64,000 bases of DNA from Sweltsa coloradensis (Eukaryota; Arthropoda; Insecta; Plecoptera; Chloroperlidae). Both the position numbers and the translations under genes were made by a program. Below, in pieces: positions 24,660 through 39,600 of the stretch; positions within the stretch are counted from its first letter, which is position 1; each line of letters starts with the position of its first letter. The notes under the pieces are model-generated. The model did not search any database. It was not told the origin of the DNA and was given only the letters and a program-made list of their open reading frames with translations. Location: positions 806,001 through 870,000 of the forward strand of contig JAMZAV010000008.1 of NCBI GenBank assembly GCA_024449915.1, in the 5' to 3' direction.

Positions 24660-27600
24660 CTAAGACAAAAAAGAGAAAATTAATTTCAGTTTATATGTAA
24701 GGTACGTTACTTGTTGTGAAAAAGAAAAAGTAAATTAATATTTTGCCTAATAATTAAACTCCCTTAATCCTCAACCATCACTACAAGAATCAAGAAAAGC
24801 TCTCACATAATCCGGAAGAAAAGTGAAGGGAAAAAAGCGTTCACAATAAAATATAGGTTATAATAGAAGATAGGGATGCACACGATAATCAATATTATCG
24901 ATGGATAATAATCAATATTGGATAATTTTTCGATAATCGATAATCAAAAGTCATTATCGATCATCAAAATATCAATAATTGGTTGAGAACGGCCCGAAAC
25001 ACGTCATTCGTATTTCCCGCTTGGGCAGACATACGTCACAAAGGTGACTTAGGCCTACTCCTGACTTATATTTGGGAGCGAATTTAGCCGACAGCGGGAT
25101 TAAAAAAGAAAGACAAACACAGACAGGACGAGGCAGCGACTGGCATGAGATTGTATTGTTTTGATGAATTTCATTTAACACATTTGAGATTCCATTTATG
25201 TCGGAACGGTCTTGAATTTTTTATTAGTAATATCGATATTATCGATTCGATAATGATATTACAATTTCAATAATCGATAATGAAAAAAGTATTGATGTGC
25301 ATCAAAGGGGTAGGTATGCTTTGAGCTTGAAATGATCATATGACTTGTTAAAACTCAATTCGATACCAAACTATATTTAGGCCTAGCTGTATTCAAATTC
25401 CGAGCTATTCAATCCCCTTTGAACAAGACAGTGATCGATGATTGATTTGAAAATCCATTGAAAGCATAATACTTTTCACGCATTACGATTAGCAGGAATT
25501 AATTTAATAATGTTCCCATTTAACGCGTAGGCCTATTTGTTGGGAGCAATACTTATAGCCAATCTGTTACATAAATATGTATTTTCAAAAGTTGGTTAAT
25601 GCAAATTAAACATGAAATCCAGGTCATGCATTGATTAAAAAGGTATTCACCTGCTAAACTCAAAAAATATATTTCATTCAGGCTAACTAGTAATGAATTT
25701 AGCAATTAACAGAAAAATTAATGGGTCCACCATGACCCCTCAAAAAAATGTCAAACTTGGTATTTTTTTAGCTAGGTCCCATCGGCAAAAATCTTCCATA
25801 AGAAATAACATTGGGACAATCTTTATGCCCCGTGACCTTGGAGGACTTTGATCCAAAAAATATTGGCCATTATTGACGTACTCGACAGCCTTTTCTGTGA
25901 ATTCTCTTTATTTTGTTTTTGGGCAAGTGGTTCGGTCAAAATATGCTGATTACCAAGAAGGGGTGTGATTTTGAAATGCATATTTTTGTGTGTTTGAGAG
26001 TATATTTGTACACAGTTTCAAGACACGATGTTATAAATGGGCATTTTAGATTGGTACGATGCTCTAGTATCTATGTGGAACAAAAAAGAAGCAGGTTAAA
26101 GCTGATTTAAGAAATTTCTAAAAACATGAATTTTTGCAAATTTCTGGATAAAAAAATTGAAAAATTCTGGTAAAATCACAGTTAGTTATTATTTTTAAAC
26201 TGTCATTTTAGTGAAGTATTATGCTATAGATTATGTGGTAAAAATAATGTTTTGAGGTAATAGCCCCTTTAAGTGTGCAAGTAGTATATATGAAAGATTC
26301 AAAACGTCTTATCAGCTCAGCTATGTTAGTAAAACAGTTTTATTTAAGTAAACCAAGTACAATCAAAATCAAAATAGGTCAAATTATTTGCACAGGATAC
26401 TTCTTTTAGACCATAATGGCCATCAATGAATGTGGAAAATATATTATAGGAAGGCACCAAGTGCAATACATTATCCTTCATCCACAAGCGCCAGCTATAA
26501 AAGGTTTCAAAGTTTCCAACATCACTCGACATTATTTCCCTATTGATAAAAAATCTTTGTAATTTTAAGATCATAACTCACTTAATGTTTGATGCAAAAC
26601 GTTTAAGTTGCAACGTTAGAAGCTTGGGTAGAGTCTCATACTGAACTGAGCGTTTGGCTTCATTATGGCGATTGCAAATTTCGCACCAATACTTATTTCC
26701 ATCGCGTAGGTATTCTGTGGTGACGATGGCCGACTCATAGACCTCGCTCATAGACTTTGAGGAAAAACTGTCATCTGGAAACAAAATGTTGTTAAATTTT
26801 CATCAAATATTACCAAATGTAATACATACACAAAACACTTACCAACCAGTATATCTATCACCCATTTCTACAAAAAAAAGTTTATAGACTAAACCTTGGA
26901 TGGAAACTGAGAACTCTACTGATGAGTGCATAAAACAACACTAACTAGTAACTAAACCTTATCAAAATTAAGTAATTGTCTAAAAAAAAAAGGTCTATGT
27001 AAGTCAATAAATAACAGTATGCCAATAAATTATTACTAGGAAAACGCTAAAGTCCCGCCGCGTTGATGGATGAGCTTTTTAAAGTTTTTAGTTTGCGTGG
27101 GATATCTTTACTTTTGCAAGTGCTTTGTTTTGTTGCCTACCCATTGTAGGTGATTGTTGTCAAGTTTCTATTGTTTCTTGTCAATTGGTATTATTTACCG
27201 TAAAAAACTTATATTAAAACTTTAAAAGCTTTATTTCTATGGATTCTGGCTAACTTTTTCAACTTTTTCTTTCAAAAGGTACTACATCACCATAACTTTA
27301 ATGTCCATGTGAAATATGAACGTTGTAGCCCCACCCGTTTGGTCAGAATCGGCCCAAATGTCACGAAAATATCGCACTAAAAATCGAAAAAAATCGTAAA
27401 AGTACGTTTATTCTATGGATTCTGGTTAACTTTTTCAACTTTTTTTTTCACAAGGTACTACATCACCATAACCTTAATGTCCATGTAAAATATGAACTTT
27501 GTAGCCCCACCCGTTTGGTCAGAATCAGCCCAAATGTCACGAAAATATCGCACTAAAAATCGAAAAAAATCGTAAAAGTGCGATATTCATGAGAAATATT

Positions 27601-30600
27601 TCTTCGATTGTACCCAAAAACGTGGCACGTCTAAGTTCAGAGATTTCGAAGGTCCCCTTCAATTTTCATCAAGATCGCATATGCCGTTTGCCCGGAATCG
27701 TGCAAACAAACAGACAAAAAAACAAACAAAAAAACAAACAAACACACAAAAAAACAACCGAGCTAAATTTTTGGGGGGTCAGTGAAATTGAAGTCTTTGC
27801 TTCGCTCATCCAATTATTTTTATTTTTTCCTGTGCAGAGGGGCTTCTTCAGCCATTCTTCTTTCTGGCTATCCAGTATAAAATGGCTTCTTTCTCTGACC
27901 TGCTCATATCATTGGGCAGGGAGTCAATGTCATTCTGAAGTGCAGCACACCTGAAAAGGTGTGCTCTGTCTTGGGATTCGAAATAACATAATTTACAAGT
28001 GGCCGGTTCGGTGGTGATGAATCTGTTCAGATGATGTTGCAGAACGTCATGGCCAGTTGCAAGTCGGAACTGGGCTGTGGCAGTTTTACGAGACCAGTTT
28101 TTGTCTGGCCTTTTTTTGATCTCATCCCACCAAGATTTCATTGTTGAAGCCTCTTCTGTGCTGTTTTTGAAGACCTTCCCATGATCAAGCCAATCTCCCT
28201 TTTTACATGGTTAAATGTCATAGAGAGAGCTGATGGGGGATCTTTTTTGGTGCCGCTTTTGGCTAAAAAGTCAGCTTTTTCGTTCCCCAGAATTTGACAG
28301 TGGCTGGGGATCCACTGAACTATAAGCGTTCTGTCTTGTTGACGGAGGCTAGTGAGAGAGTTTTTGAAGAGCAGCACATCAGGGTGGTAATTAGCTGCTT
28401 TTGTGACAAACTGTATGGCTGAGATCCTGTCGCAGAGGATGCCAAATTTATGTTTGTTGAGCAGAAAGGTTGGCATTTCTGCAATTTTGTGGGCTGCCCT
28501 GGCGAGTGCTGCAACTTCAGAATCAAAGTGTGCCAAGAGAGGTGGTCTCCTCACAAAAGACAGTATACGCCGTAACCGGAGCGATTGGTGGTTACTGGTT
28601 TTATCTTCGGGCCATCTGTGAAGATGTGCACCCATTACTAGAGAGGGAAGTACTTTTTCAAGTGTGCCATCAACAGAATTTTCATCTCTTTTAGGTCCAG
28701 ATCTTCTTTTTTCTCCATTCCATCAAATTTTTAATTAGGTGAAGATGATTTGATGTGTCCGGCAAACTGGCTGGAGATGGGGCTTCAAAGGGTAGTCGTG
28801 TAACTTCTTGAAATATCGGACAAACAGCCTTCGGTTAGTTTGATGGCAGTCTCGGCAAAGTTTGTGTGGGCCTTTTTTCTTAGAGGCGGTTGGATTCAGC
28901 CAGAAATCAGGGTCGAGGCACACCAATTTTTCATGAAGCTGTATGGTACGCATTTCCATTCTCAGCTTTAGGGGCTCAATCTGGCAATACCATTCCATTG
29001 AGTCAATCGGGGTAGTTTTGACTCCACGAGTGATGATGCTCAGGGCTTGGTTTTAGACTACGTTAATCAACCGCATTTGTTGATCAGGTGCTGTGGGAAA
29101 CAACTCTAGGCCGTATTCTAGGCTGGCAGGACGTAGCTCTTGTAGGTCAGTCTAAGCGGTTCAATTTTGGCTCCCCAAGAAACTCCAGCCACTCTCTGCA
29201 ATAGTCTAATTCCACTTTTGCCTTTTTCTGCTGCTGCCTCAAAATGATTTCCCCAGTCATTTTGGAGTCAAGAATTGCGGCGAGATACTTCATCTTGTAA
29301 TTTTGCTCAATTTTCTGGCCATTCATTGTGATATTAAAACTGTAAATTGTGTGGCTCATTGTAAAGTAGGTGCAAAGAGAACAACAAATCTTTAGGGGTG
29401 TGCGAGTACTCGAAATGCCGAGTTTTTTTTAGTTTCTTTCTATACTCGACATCGAGTCGAGTTTGGTTTTAGGCTCAAAGTTTTCGAGACGTGTTTTACA
29501 CGTATGAAAACTGAAACGCACTATCATACCAATAGGGCTAGGCCTATGTGTAGAGAGGCCTATGCCTATAAATAACAACCTAAGCCACCTAGGCTAGGGC
29601 ATCTACGTGTGTAGGCCCTACTGTGAAGGCAAAAAATCGGCCTTGGCCCTAGAGAGACTGCGTACTTTCAAAATTATTACGGTAAAAACAAAAGACTTGG
29701 ATACGGGAACCGGGAATACAAGGTGTCGAAAACAAAAAACCTTAATTAGTTTTGTTGCGTCTATATCACTAATATTTCCGATCAACTATCGTGAAGAAAG
29801 AATGCCGGTGAATATTCGATTTAATAACTTTTTACGTATTTTAAAATCGTAGTTGGCGTAGTTTGACATGTTTCATGTTTCTTCCTTCAATCTTCCATCT
29901 TTGCTTTGATGCTATACTGAAGGTCAAATTCACCGAGCCAAGCGACGCGACTGGACGGAAACAAAAAGAGCTTAGAGCGCACACATGGCGCGCTCCGTCG
30001 GCCATCGCTTGAACTCGTTCCATTCACGGGCACGAAATATTGAAACGTGCTAAAATAGCATTGGAAATGCCTAGACCACGAAAATTATAATGAGAGTGCG
30101 AATTTGGAGGAAATTTTTTCGGATAAAAACATCGCAGCATTATTGTAATGGGGCCAGGAACTATAGATAACATAGGGTTTATATGTACTATATATTTATC
30201 AAAATTTACCAGCACAAAGGGCAGGAAGGCCAATATAGGTCATGTTTGAAGTCTTTAGCAGTTAGGCCTAGCCTAATAAAAGTACAATAATTTAAATTTT
30301 AAAATGTGTTTTATAAAAAAATCTTGTGTTCCTAGTGGGCCTACTAAATTAAAGATTTCAAAATTGAAATGAATAGGCTACTCGATACGACTCGATACTC
30401 AAGTACCTATCTAAAGGAGTACTTGACTCGAATTCAAAATATGCTACTCGCACACCCCTACAAATCTTTATAAGAAAAGACAAGAAAGACTAATAATTAT
30501 TTGACATTGGTAGCCTACTAGGCCCAAACACATAATTATGTGGCTCAATTATGGGGAATGAATAAATAAATTTTAAAAAAATAAAAAATTTAGTCCACCC

Positions 30601-33600
30601 ACTCGGTTACAGAATTGATTTTCTGTAAGGGACATTAAATTTAAAGCCGACCAAGCCAACCCTGTAGGCGCAGACACCATCGACGAGCAAACAATGACGA
30701 ACAAGAGACCGGCATAATAGGAAACACCGATCAATCATGCTGGACATAATTCCATTTGCGGACAGCACCAGAATCAACAAGGTATGATTCTTTATTGCTA
30801 GGATGGACCATTTACAAATTCCTAAGCCAAGAACTGATGGACTTAAGTCCACATCAGAAGTTAAAAAACTTCTGCCTATAGCGGGAATCGAACCCTGGAC
30901 CTTCTGCATTGGAAGCAGAGATGCTAACCACAAGACCAACGGGCCACACGAAATCTATGGAGTTCAAAAATCAAAAGTAGTTATGTTTTCAGTAAAAAAA
31001 ATAATAGGCCTACACAGATTTTAAGTTGAGAAAATTTGTAATCAGTAATCACATAGGCCTACCATAATGTAAACAAAATTAGAAATTACACAAAATTGTT
31101 AAAAAGTTTTAAATTGAACAAAATTGTTTGTGTCAAGGGTTCTCTATGAGAACATAACTGCTCCTATAGGCCTGAAGTGGGTTTTTTGGGTAGCCAGCTG
31201 TGAACTGTATTGACTAGGCCTAGCCTAGATTAGTATTTTTCCACAAAACCTTCTAATTCCTAGCTGTAAGGATGTTGCCATCCACACAACTTCAAAGAAC
31301 TACACCTATAAAACATGGCACAGTTGTCACTCTCCCTAATTGCTTTTACTTGAAGCCAATCTCCACCAGGATCAGTGATCTTAAATGTCCCGAAAATACA
31401 CGTTTTGGCCTTAGGCCTAGGCCGTTAGACTTAGGCCTGCTAAATCCCCCTATTTAACAAAAATATATCAATATTAGATGGAAACAGCTTTCGTCGACTT
31501 CATACAAAATTATAGGCCTAATACATTTCACTGAAGACAATGCGCTAAAATGAATTTTTAATTTTAAAAATAAATTAATCTTAAAACACTGGAAAATACA
31601 AGTATACAGTTACACCCTACCCCACTTGGACCAGCAATATTATTAACACAACTTTCCAATGAGAAAGCAATATTAGATCAATAAAAAAATTATGTCAATT
31701 TCACCGTTTTCAGCTGAAGAAAATGACCCGGAGTTAACATTAAGGTAAGTTCTTCAGATCCGCAGGGAAAAAAAAGAGAATGAAATGTCGAGTCCCAACA
31801 TCCGTTATGCTTTCGCTCGCAAGATAGCAGCAAGTTCGCGATAATCCAATTCTATACGCGTCCTGCCTACCCCTGAAAGTCTTACTATTTTTGTTGGTGC
31901 CAAATTTACACAAATTTGTGCATAGGCCTACTCAGAATTGGCTGACATTTCCGTAATAATCGGTGAACCAATTATTTACAGATTCTCCTAGAATCGATGG
32001 AATCGTTACAATCGGAATTGGCATCATCCCACCCCTAGACAAAACCAATTCACAGAAACGGGAACCATCCATGAGTATGTACATTCCCATACATGCCTCA
32101 CTGAGGTGAGTACATAGTCAAGTTCAAATGCTCCGGTTACTGATTTTTATTTTTTCAGATAAATGGTCAGTAAGATAATGATCATATTTCATTAATAAAA
32201 AAACAATCAAACTTTTATTAGAACACACATTTATAAATCCATTCATCCAGTAAAACAAACTGGTGAAACTTCCAAAATGTGCTAATTTATTAAAATTTGT
32301 ATTTAGTTCGATCCAACTTCTGGGAAATTTTCCAAACAATTTTTGTACACTATCAGATGGTTTAAACTTTAACTTGAAGTCATAGGTCAATTTTCTTACT
32401 CTCTCATTAAATAGTAATTGGGACTTGGCTTTGGCGGCATGAAACTCGTGTTTTGGGTTTTTATTTTATTTTTTAAATTTAGTTTACTTCCTGGTAGGGA
32501 TGTAACAGGGAAACAAAATCTGGATTCAGTTCCAAACGGTCCGAATCCGCAAAGAGGTTGTGCATGCAGCTGGGATCTGGGGCAAAGCCCCAGCCGCCGG
32601 AGTTTAATTTTTTATCTGCATTGTTTGATAGCCTAAAATGCTTTTTGAAGCAATATCTTATCATAAAATAAAAAAACGATCAAAAGAAAGCCAATGTTGT
32701 ATTGATAACTCCTTTTGTCATGAAGAGTTTGATCCACTGTCAGCATGAAGTAGGCCTAGAGCTCCGTATTGCAGCCAGCAGCGAGCAGGTGTCCAACGTC
32801 GTTTGTCGAAAAGCAGTCGTGGTAATTTTTAACAAATAAATAACTTTAAATTTAACAAAAATTTAAGGGTTTACCGGTACCGAGAAAGATTTGAATCCTT
32901 AAAATGGATTCGGGTAGTATATATGGGTTCGGGTAACCCGGGTACCCTATGACGGGATGTCATCCATCCGGGATGTCACCAGAAAGTAGGGATTACTTTC
33001 TGGTCTTTAACCTCATCTTGCGAGATAAAATACACATTCTTAAAATCTAGGATGACATTTGAGAGTGTTTCTTCATTAACTTTCTTGCTAAATGGCACTT
33101 ATCTTAGTAATAGTTTAGCTAGAAAAACAGCAGAGAACTTGCACTTTACACAGCGCACGTCTCCGTATAACAGCATCCTATTAATATTCTAGGAAGGTGA
33201 GACTAAACTAGAGCTGCACACAGGCACGGTTGCAAACCTAGTCAATATTCACACAGCAAACATTCCACCATTCCGCAAGTGCTATGATTTGCAATAACAT
33301 AAAACATTATTTATATATACTACATTGAAATATTTCACAGGTCTCCAATGAGTTACTTCCTGTTAAGTAATATTACATAAAATGCATAGTAGGCCTAACC
33401 TGTTCAAATAACATGTTATACAGGTCATAGTAATTATTTCTTGTTCAGCTTAGTAATCAACTAGAGCCAGGTATTTTCCTAATAAACTATTAAAATATGT
33501 AGCCCTAGTATAGCCTACCTACCTACAAATGAAAACACTACAAGAACCATATTCATGTCAGAAAGAATATGTAGTTAAATGACAATAGCTATGTACAACT

Positions 33601-36600
33601 AAAAATGCATTAAAAGCCACAAAATATAAATATAACTAAGCAATTTATGAATGCACCAGAACTGTCTATTTTAGAGCCTTCAATTTAAACTCAAACTTTT
33701 AATGATAGGTCTTGGTCGAGCAGGGTTGCCTACATTTTTTTTAAATCCATGTGAAAATGGCAAAATATCTGCAGATATCTGTTAAAAGTACAAAATGTTT
33801 ATTTACCTACATATAGGCTTTATACTCCTAAAAATGTTTCAAAACGTGATTTTTATCTATTGTCATACAATTTCTCAAATAATCAGGCCAGCCTAGGCCC
33901 CACTATTTGTAACTTTTTAGCTAAGTTAGATTTACATTTCTAACTAGGCCTAGGCCTTATTGCATTGCTAGCTTGGATAATATAATGAGGGCCTAGACGT
34001 ACTTCTATGCAACATCACAAGACCTAAGCCTAGGCCTACGTAGTCCGTAATGTGGATTGTGTTCAAAATGATTGCCGCAGAACTTTCTAATTATTTGTAC
34101 ATTTAAATCATACAAATTCTAGTTTTCTCAAAGTAAAATCATGATGATAGGAATTAAGATCACAATTCAACTTGATATTACTATACAAAACAGAAATCCC
34201 TTGCCTGTCGCCATTTTATCAAGTGTGTCTTACAGCTGAAAGCAATTACACCAACATGAAAACTAAAATTACTTTAAACTTTAAAGTGGTTGGGGAGAAG
34301 AACGTACACCCATGCTCCGCCCATTTATTACCCAGTTTTTGCTACTGCTTAGTGCTTATAGCATAATGCCTTGATGATCAACAACTTAAAACAAAAAAGT
34401 CTCCAATTCAAAATTATGAAATAGAAGCCTTGGCAACCCTGATAGAGATTTGTTATTGCTTAACTCAAATTTCGTCTCAAGAACAATTTTTTTTTAAATT
34501 TAGAAATTTATACAAAATGAGACCTCAGCATCTAGTCATAAACCAAAAATAAACTTTATTTCATTAGACCTACACCTAAGCCTACTAACTAAATCGATTC
34601 TGACATTTGATTTTTTCCCCAAGTTAATTCGTTATTGCCATCGGGTTGTTACTGGTTCCATTCTATTTTATTTACAATTTTGTGCTAAATGACTACTAAA
34701 TGAGATTGTGTAAAAAAAAGTGATTGAAATTGTGATCATTATATGATTTATCTGCCTCCAAATGATGCAATTTGCAGATATTATTTAATTTAAGCTATTA
34801 AAATTTGTTATTGACATTTAAAAAATTGGCAAATTTAGGTACCTAATTTTGATCACTAATTTTAAAATCTAGGCCTCGTTTAAATTCTAACAATGATAAA
34901 TGCTTTTTGAATTACCCAAATTAGATGGATATCGAGTTAAGGATATTTAATACAGCCTGCAGTGTTTTGGTAATATTTGACAATAGCTCTGGAAACATAG
35001 TTGTGGCCTAAAATCTATTGTTGTAGGATGGAGACATTAAAATCATAACACCAATGGTTGGTAACAACATACCTGACATGTTGTCGTCATCCTTACGCTC
35101 CAATGGCACACATACACCAATGTCACTAAACACTTCTTTTCTGAGGCTGGTCCGTTCGCATTCTAGGCAAGTTGTATTTAGAATAGTCATTCCTTGAAAA
35201 TCGTTTACAACAAAACTATCAACGGGCACATCATTTTTTTTAGAAGCAGAGCAACTTTCTTGTGAAACAGTTGATGTTTGCGAATCTTCTTCGATCGTGA
35301 TAAGTGGCATCTGAAGAATGATACCATTCATTGCTTCTAAATGTTGTGATTCCGATGTCTTTATTTCAGAGGTAAGACTACCCTCGGTTGGCTAAACAAA
35401 CAAATAATTTCAAATAATAACATATTATGTCAAAGTGATACCTTGAATGCAAATGTTGTCATTATGGGAGCAAAGCTTGAACATATAGGATGCTTACATT
35501 GAGCTTGTGCATCTATAGCATAGTCAAAATTGAATTAATTAGCCATGATCATAAAAACAGAATTAAATTACAAAATCTTTTTAAAAAACATAGGGATTGT
35601 AATGTATTTATGAACAAAATTTGCAAAACTCATGTACAAAGATACTATTAATATTACTACTCTTACAATGATCATCCTCATTTTAAAAACTCAGACAACA
35701 TTCCAGCGATAACTCTTAATATTATCGTCAGCTTAAATGTAAGTGCCCATTTACTCAGACAAGTCTCCTTTGTTTCATAATTCTACCATTTTACCCAAAT
35801 GCAAACTAGAGAAAATTTAACAATTTTATATTTATATTTATAATTTAATACATATCCATAAAGTCATAGGGCTAGAACATTTGGTAGTCATTGTTAGTCA
35901 ATGCCTTTAACAATAAATAAATAATAAATAAAGATAAATTTAGTGTTAACCATTTCTTAACCCTTTCTCTTTACTTGTGTTTTCATAAACCAGACAAGTA
36001 ATACAAGCCATTTGCACGATACACTTCATGTTATCCATCTTACCCACCACACATGTACCATTATCTAGGAGCAGTAGAATACCACTCTAGAGTCTAGGAT
36101 AATAATGATACATCATAGTCTCTTCACAGTTTTACACATCACTAGAGATAAGATATGATTGAAAAGTGTGGAGTGCCAAGAGTCTTACCTTTGCATCAAC
36201 AAGCTCACTAACAGTGCCTACATGCTTGTCCTTCTTGCGTTTCCAAGACTTGCGTACACCACCCCAGGATTTACTATTGGCCATGGGAAGTAAAACCGGT
36301 GGTGGATGGATATCTAGTTCTCTTGATCCATTGCCTACTTCTTCTAGATGTAATTGACCTTTTGACGTGGCCAGCTGTACGCACGTCTCGTGAACATTAT
36401 TAAGCAGGCATACTAACAGCTCATGCGCATCATGCTGTTGATTTCCATCAAAATATGGATTGACGTCCCTAAAAGTACAGATCATACAGTTACTTAATGT
36501 TTGCTTGGTAAAGCCTAGTGATGAGACGTTGCAAAGAGGCTTGAAAATTTTCAATACGTATTTTATTTTTGTTTATTTTTCAATAAGCCTACAGTAGGCC

Positions 36601-39600
36601 TTTTATATGTATTTTTAGAGTATTTAAGTTGCAGTTTATTTATAATTAAATATAGGCCTATATAAAACATGCATGTGACATGCTTGCATGTTGGGGTGAC
36701 TGATACAGTGAGTGATCGGTATTGGCCCTATGGTATAGACCTACAAAATTTAGTCAAAAATTAAATTCATACTATTGTCATGTTGGCTATGGCTCTATTC
36801 TCTACACGTTTAGGCTACCTACCTACACATTTCCAAGAAGACCTGTACAAACTGAGGCCTATGCTAAACAAATTCAAGTTCAAATTTAATTTTTTATTCT
36901 TTCTAGGCCTATCGATTTCTTCTAGGTACCTCTAGGCCAGTGTAGGCCTACACTGTACTAGTGCTCTTTACCCACTTAGGGCCTACTTATTTGGCACATA
37001 ATGACATCATTACAGGCTGATCACATTATGATGGAGGTAGGCCTATGTTTCATAATTATAGTTATAAATAAAAAAAACTTTGTCCTAAGCAATAGCTTGA
37101 TATGTTTTAATGCTGGCCATGTCACCTTCCAACTAAACACTGTGGCCTAGCTAAATGTCCTAGGAAGCAACAATTTTGTTTCTTAGTTTACCTGTGTAAA
37201 AAAACTATTTTTGCTTTATACTAGCAACTTAACCTATACCTAAACAAAGTATAGACAATAATTAAAAAAATTAAAATAAACGGTTTGAAAATGTTCAATT
37301 AAATAAATTTTCATGAAAATTCCCATCACAAGTAAAGCCTACAAAACATGTACAGATGGGCCTATGGCTAAAACTAAAACACATAGCCAACTTATTCACA
37401 TGTGTGTAGACTGTTGATTGAATTGGATACTCCGACTGACATCTAAGCAGGTGGAAGGTAAGTTGTGTTATATGCAAGATGATGATGATGATGATAATGA
37501 TACAGATTTGGGTATGTCAGTAATTTAGCTTGTTGATTTTGTTAGTAATTTAGTATGCTCTTTAGTTGGAAGACATTAAATGTGAGTTCAACAATTGGTA
37601 AAATTGTGGATCTACAATTATATTAACATGATAAATGGAAAAGTTGTTAGAAAAAGCTCCAAGGGGCACAAATAAAACTGTGTAAAGTAACAGATTGTGT
37701 TAGGAGCTTGCATGTGGGACAACAAAAATCGATATGTTATAATTGCCATATTTGGTCATTTTTAGTCTTGGGGTTGCTAATGCTAGCCTACTTTTAGAAA
37801 GTAGAATGCTCTCACTACAGCTACTTGTACTTGTAGTGATGCTTAGAGGTACGTGAAAATAGCGTTTTGTGAATAGATGCTACAAAGCGCTATTTTTTCA
37901 CTTAAAACTTATGTTTTCTGGAACTATTTTATTTTATTTTCCATAGAAGGGATAGTTTGTTTATACACATTTTTATGCACTGATACCTTTTGATTCAACT
38001 TTGATGACATAATTTCAAAATAATAATATGAAAAATCTTCATACACAAGTTTTTTAAGGTGGACAAAAAAATAGATGCTACAAAACGCTATAAAATGACA
38101 CTTGAAAATGCTATTCTCTAGTGATGCTACATTCTAGACCTATATTTAGACCACTTAATAGCCTTACATGCAATGAAGGCCAATTTAGACTGTATTGAGA
38201 GATAGTCCAATCAAAGTTTTAAACTACCAAGTACCGTCTGGCATATTTGATTGGCATGCACTCAGTGCACAGTCCCATAGCACAAATTCGTTGATGCACT
38301 CGCCCAAGGCGCTTATCATTAATTGTCAGTGCGGTTCCCAATCGAACACAAAAAAATCCAGTCATTCCAGTTGTTAACCAATTTTAGCATTAAGTTTTGT
38401 TTCTTTAGAAGTAATGTTTAGAACTATACATATTGCAGGGTTATAGTTTGTATTTCTATTTATTGCCATCTATGGAATATTTACATGTTGCAACTTGTAA
38501 ACATTACATAATAGGCAAAGTAAAAATGTGAGGTTAGGTTGCACCTTTGCAAGCTATGCCTAGGACTACTAGTCCGGTGTCTATCCAAGTTGACCTAAGA
38601 CAAATTACAACAGAAGCGAATTTGGTATCATTGGATTCAGGAAAAAAACCAAATAACCCATCAAGCATCCCCATAGTGTGGGTGGGTCTAATCATCCCCT
38701 ATATGAAAATTGAATTTTTGAAACCTAGTAGGCCTAACCATGGTATCTTATCAATGCTTATTTAAGGGTCTTTCAAATAAAAGATATTTTAATTGTTCAA
38801 AATTAATTTTGTGGCCAGCAGAGGTCAATGAAGGTAAAATTTTGAATTTTTTCAGTATTATTTGGTAAACATTTTTCTATTGGCACAATAATGTTTAATG
38901 ATGGTCACATTGTTGTTAATAATTAGTAAATAGGTCACACTTGATAAGGCATGAGTCAATCAAGGCAGAAAAAGGTTATTAGTTATTACAATCTGTAGGA
39001 TCATGACCTAAGTATGTAGTCAAAAATCTGTTTACTTACTTTAAGGCGCACTTAAATCATGTATCAAAATAATTGGATGAGCAAAGCGAAGATTCCATTT
39101 CACTTCACTGAAGAAAAAATCCAGATTGTTTTTTTCTTTTTTTTTTCTTTTTTTCTGTATTTTTGTGTTTGCCAACACGATTCCGGCTAAACGGATACTC
39201 CAATTGCGATGAAATTTTCTGGAGACCTTCGAAATCTCTGAACTTAGAACTGACACGTTTTTGAGCGCAATCGAAAAATAATTTCTCATGAAAATAGCAA
39301 TTTTACGATATTTTTCGATTTTTAAAACCTTTCCTCGACTTATAACACCTACATACAAACAACAGAAAATCTGCATAACACATGGCAGCTCAATGCTCCA
39401 ATTACGCTCATCCAACAACGCGCAGCTGAAAAAGTGTTTGCGAAGCTTCCTAGTATAATTCACCGAAAGAGGTTTCTCACATACTACGCATTGAGACTAT
39501 ATTTTGGGACGTAGGCCTACCTGGATTAAAACCCACACTTTTAAATCCAAACGGAAGGTTTTTCTTTTCATGGATTTCCTTAAATATATTTGACAAAATC

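Noticed and set aside
28403..28694. Plus-strand open frames in the RNase H relic
   Set aside because: Antisense shadows of the retroelement RNase H frame.
32497..32950. Possible hAT element between TAGGGATGTAAC and GGGTACCCTA
   Set aside because: The ends do not form a convincing inverted repeat and there is no target duplication.
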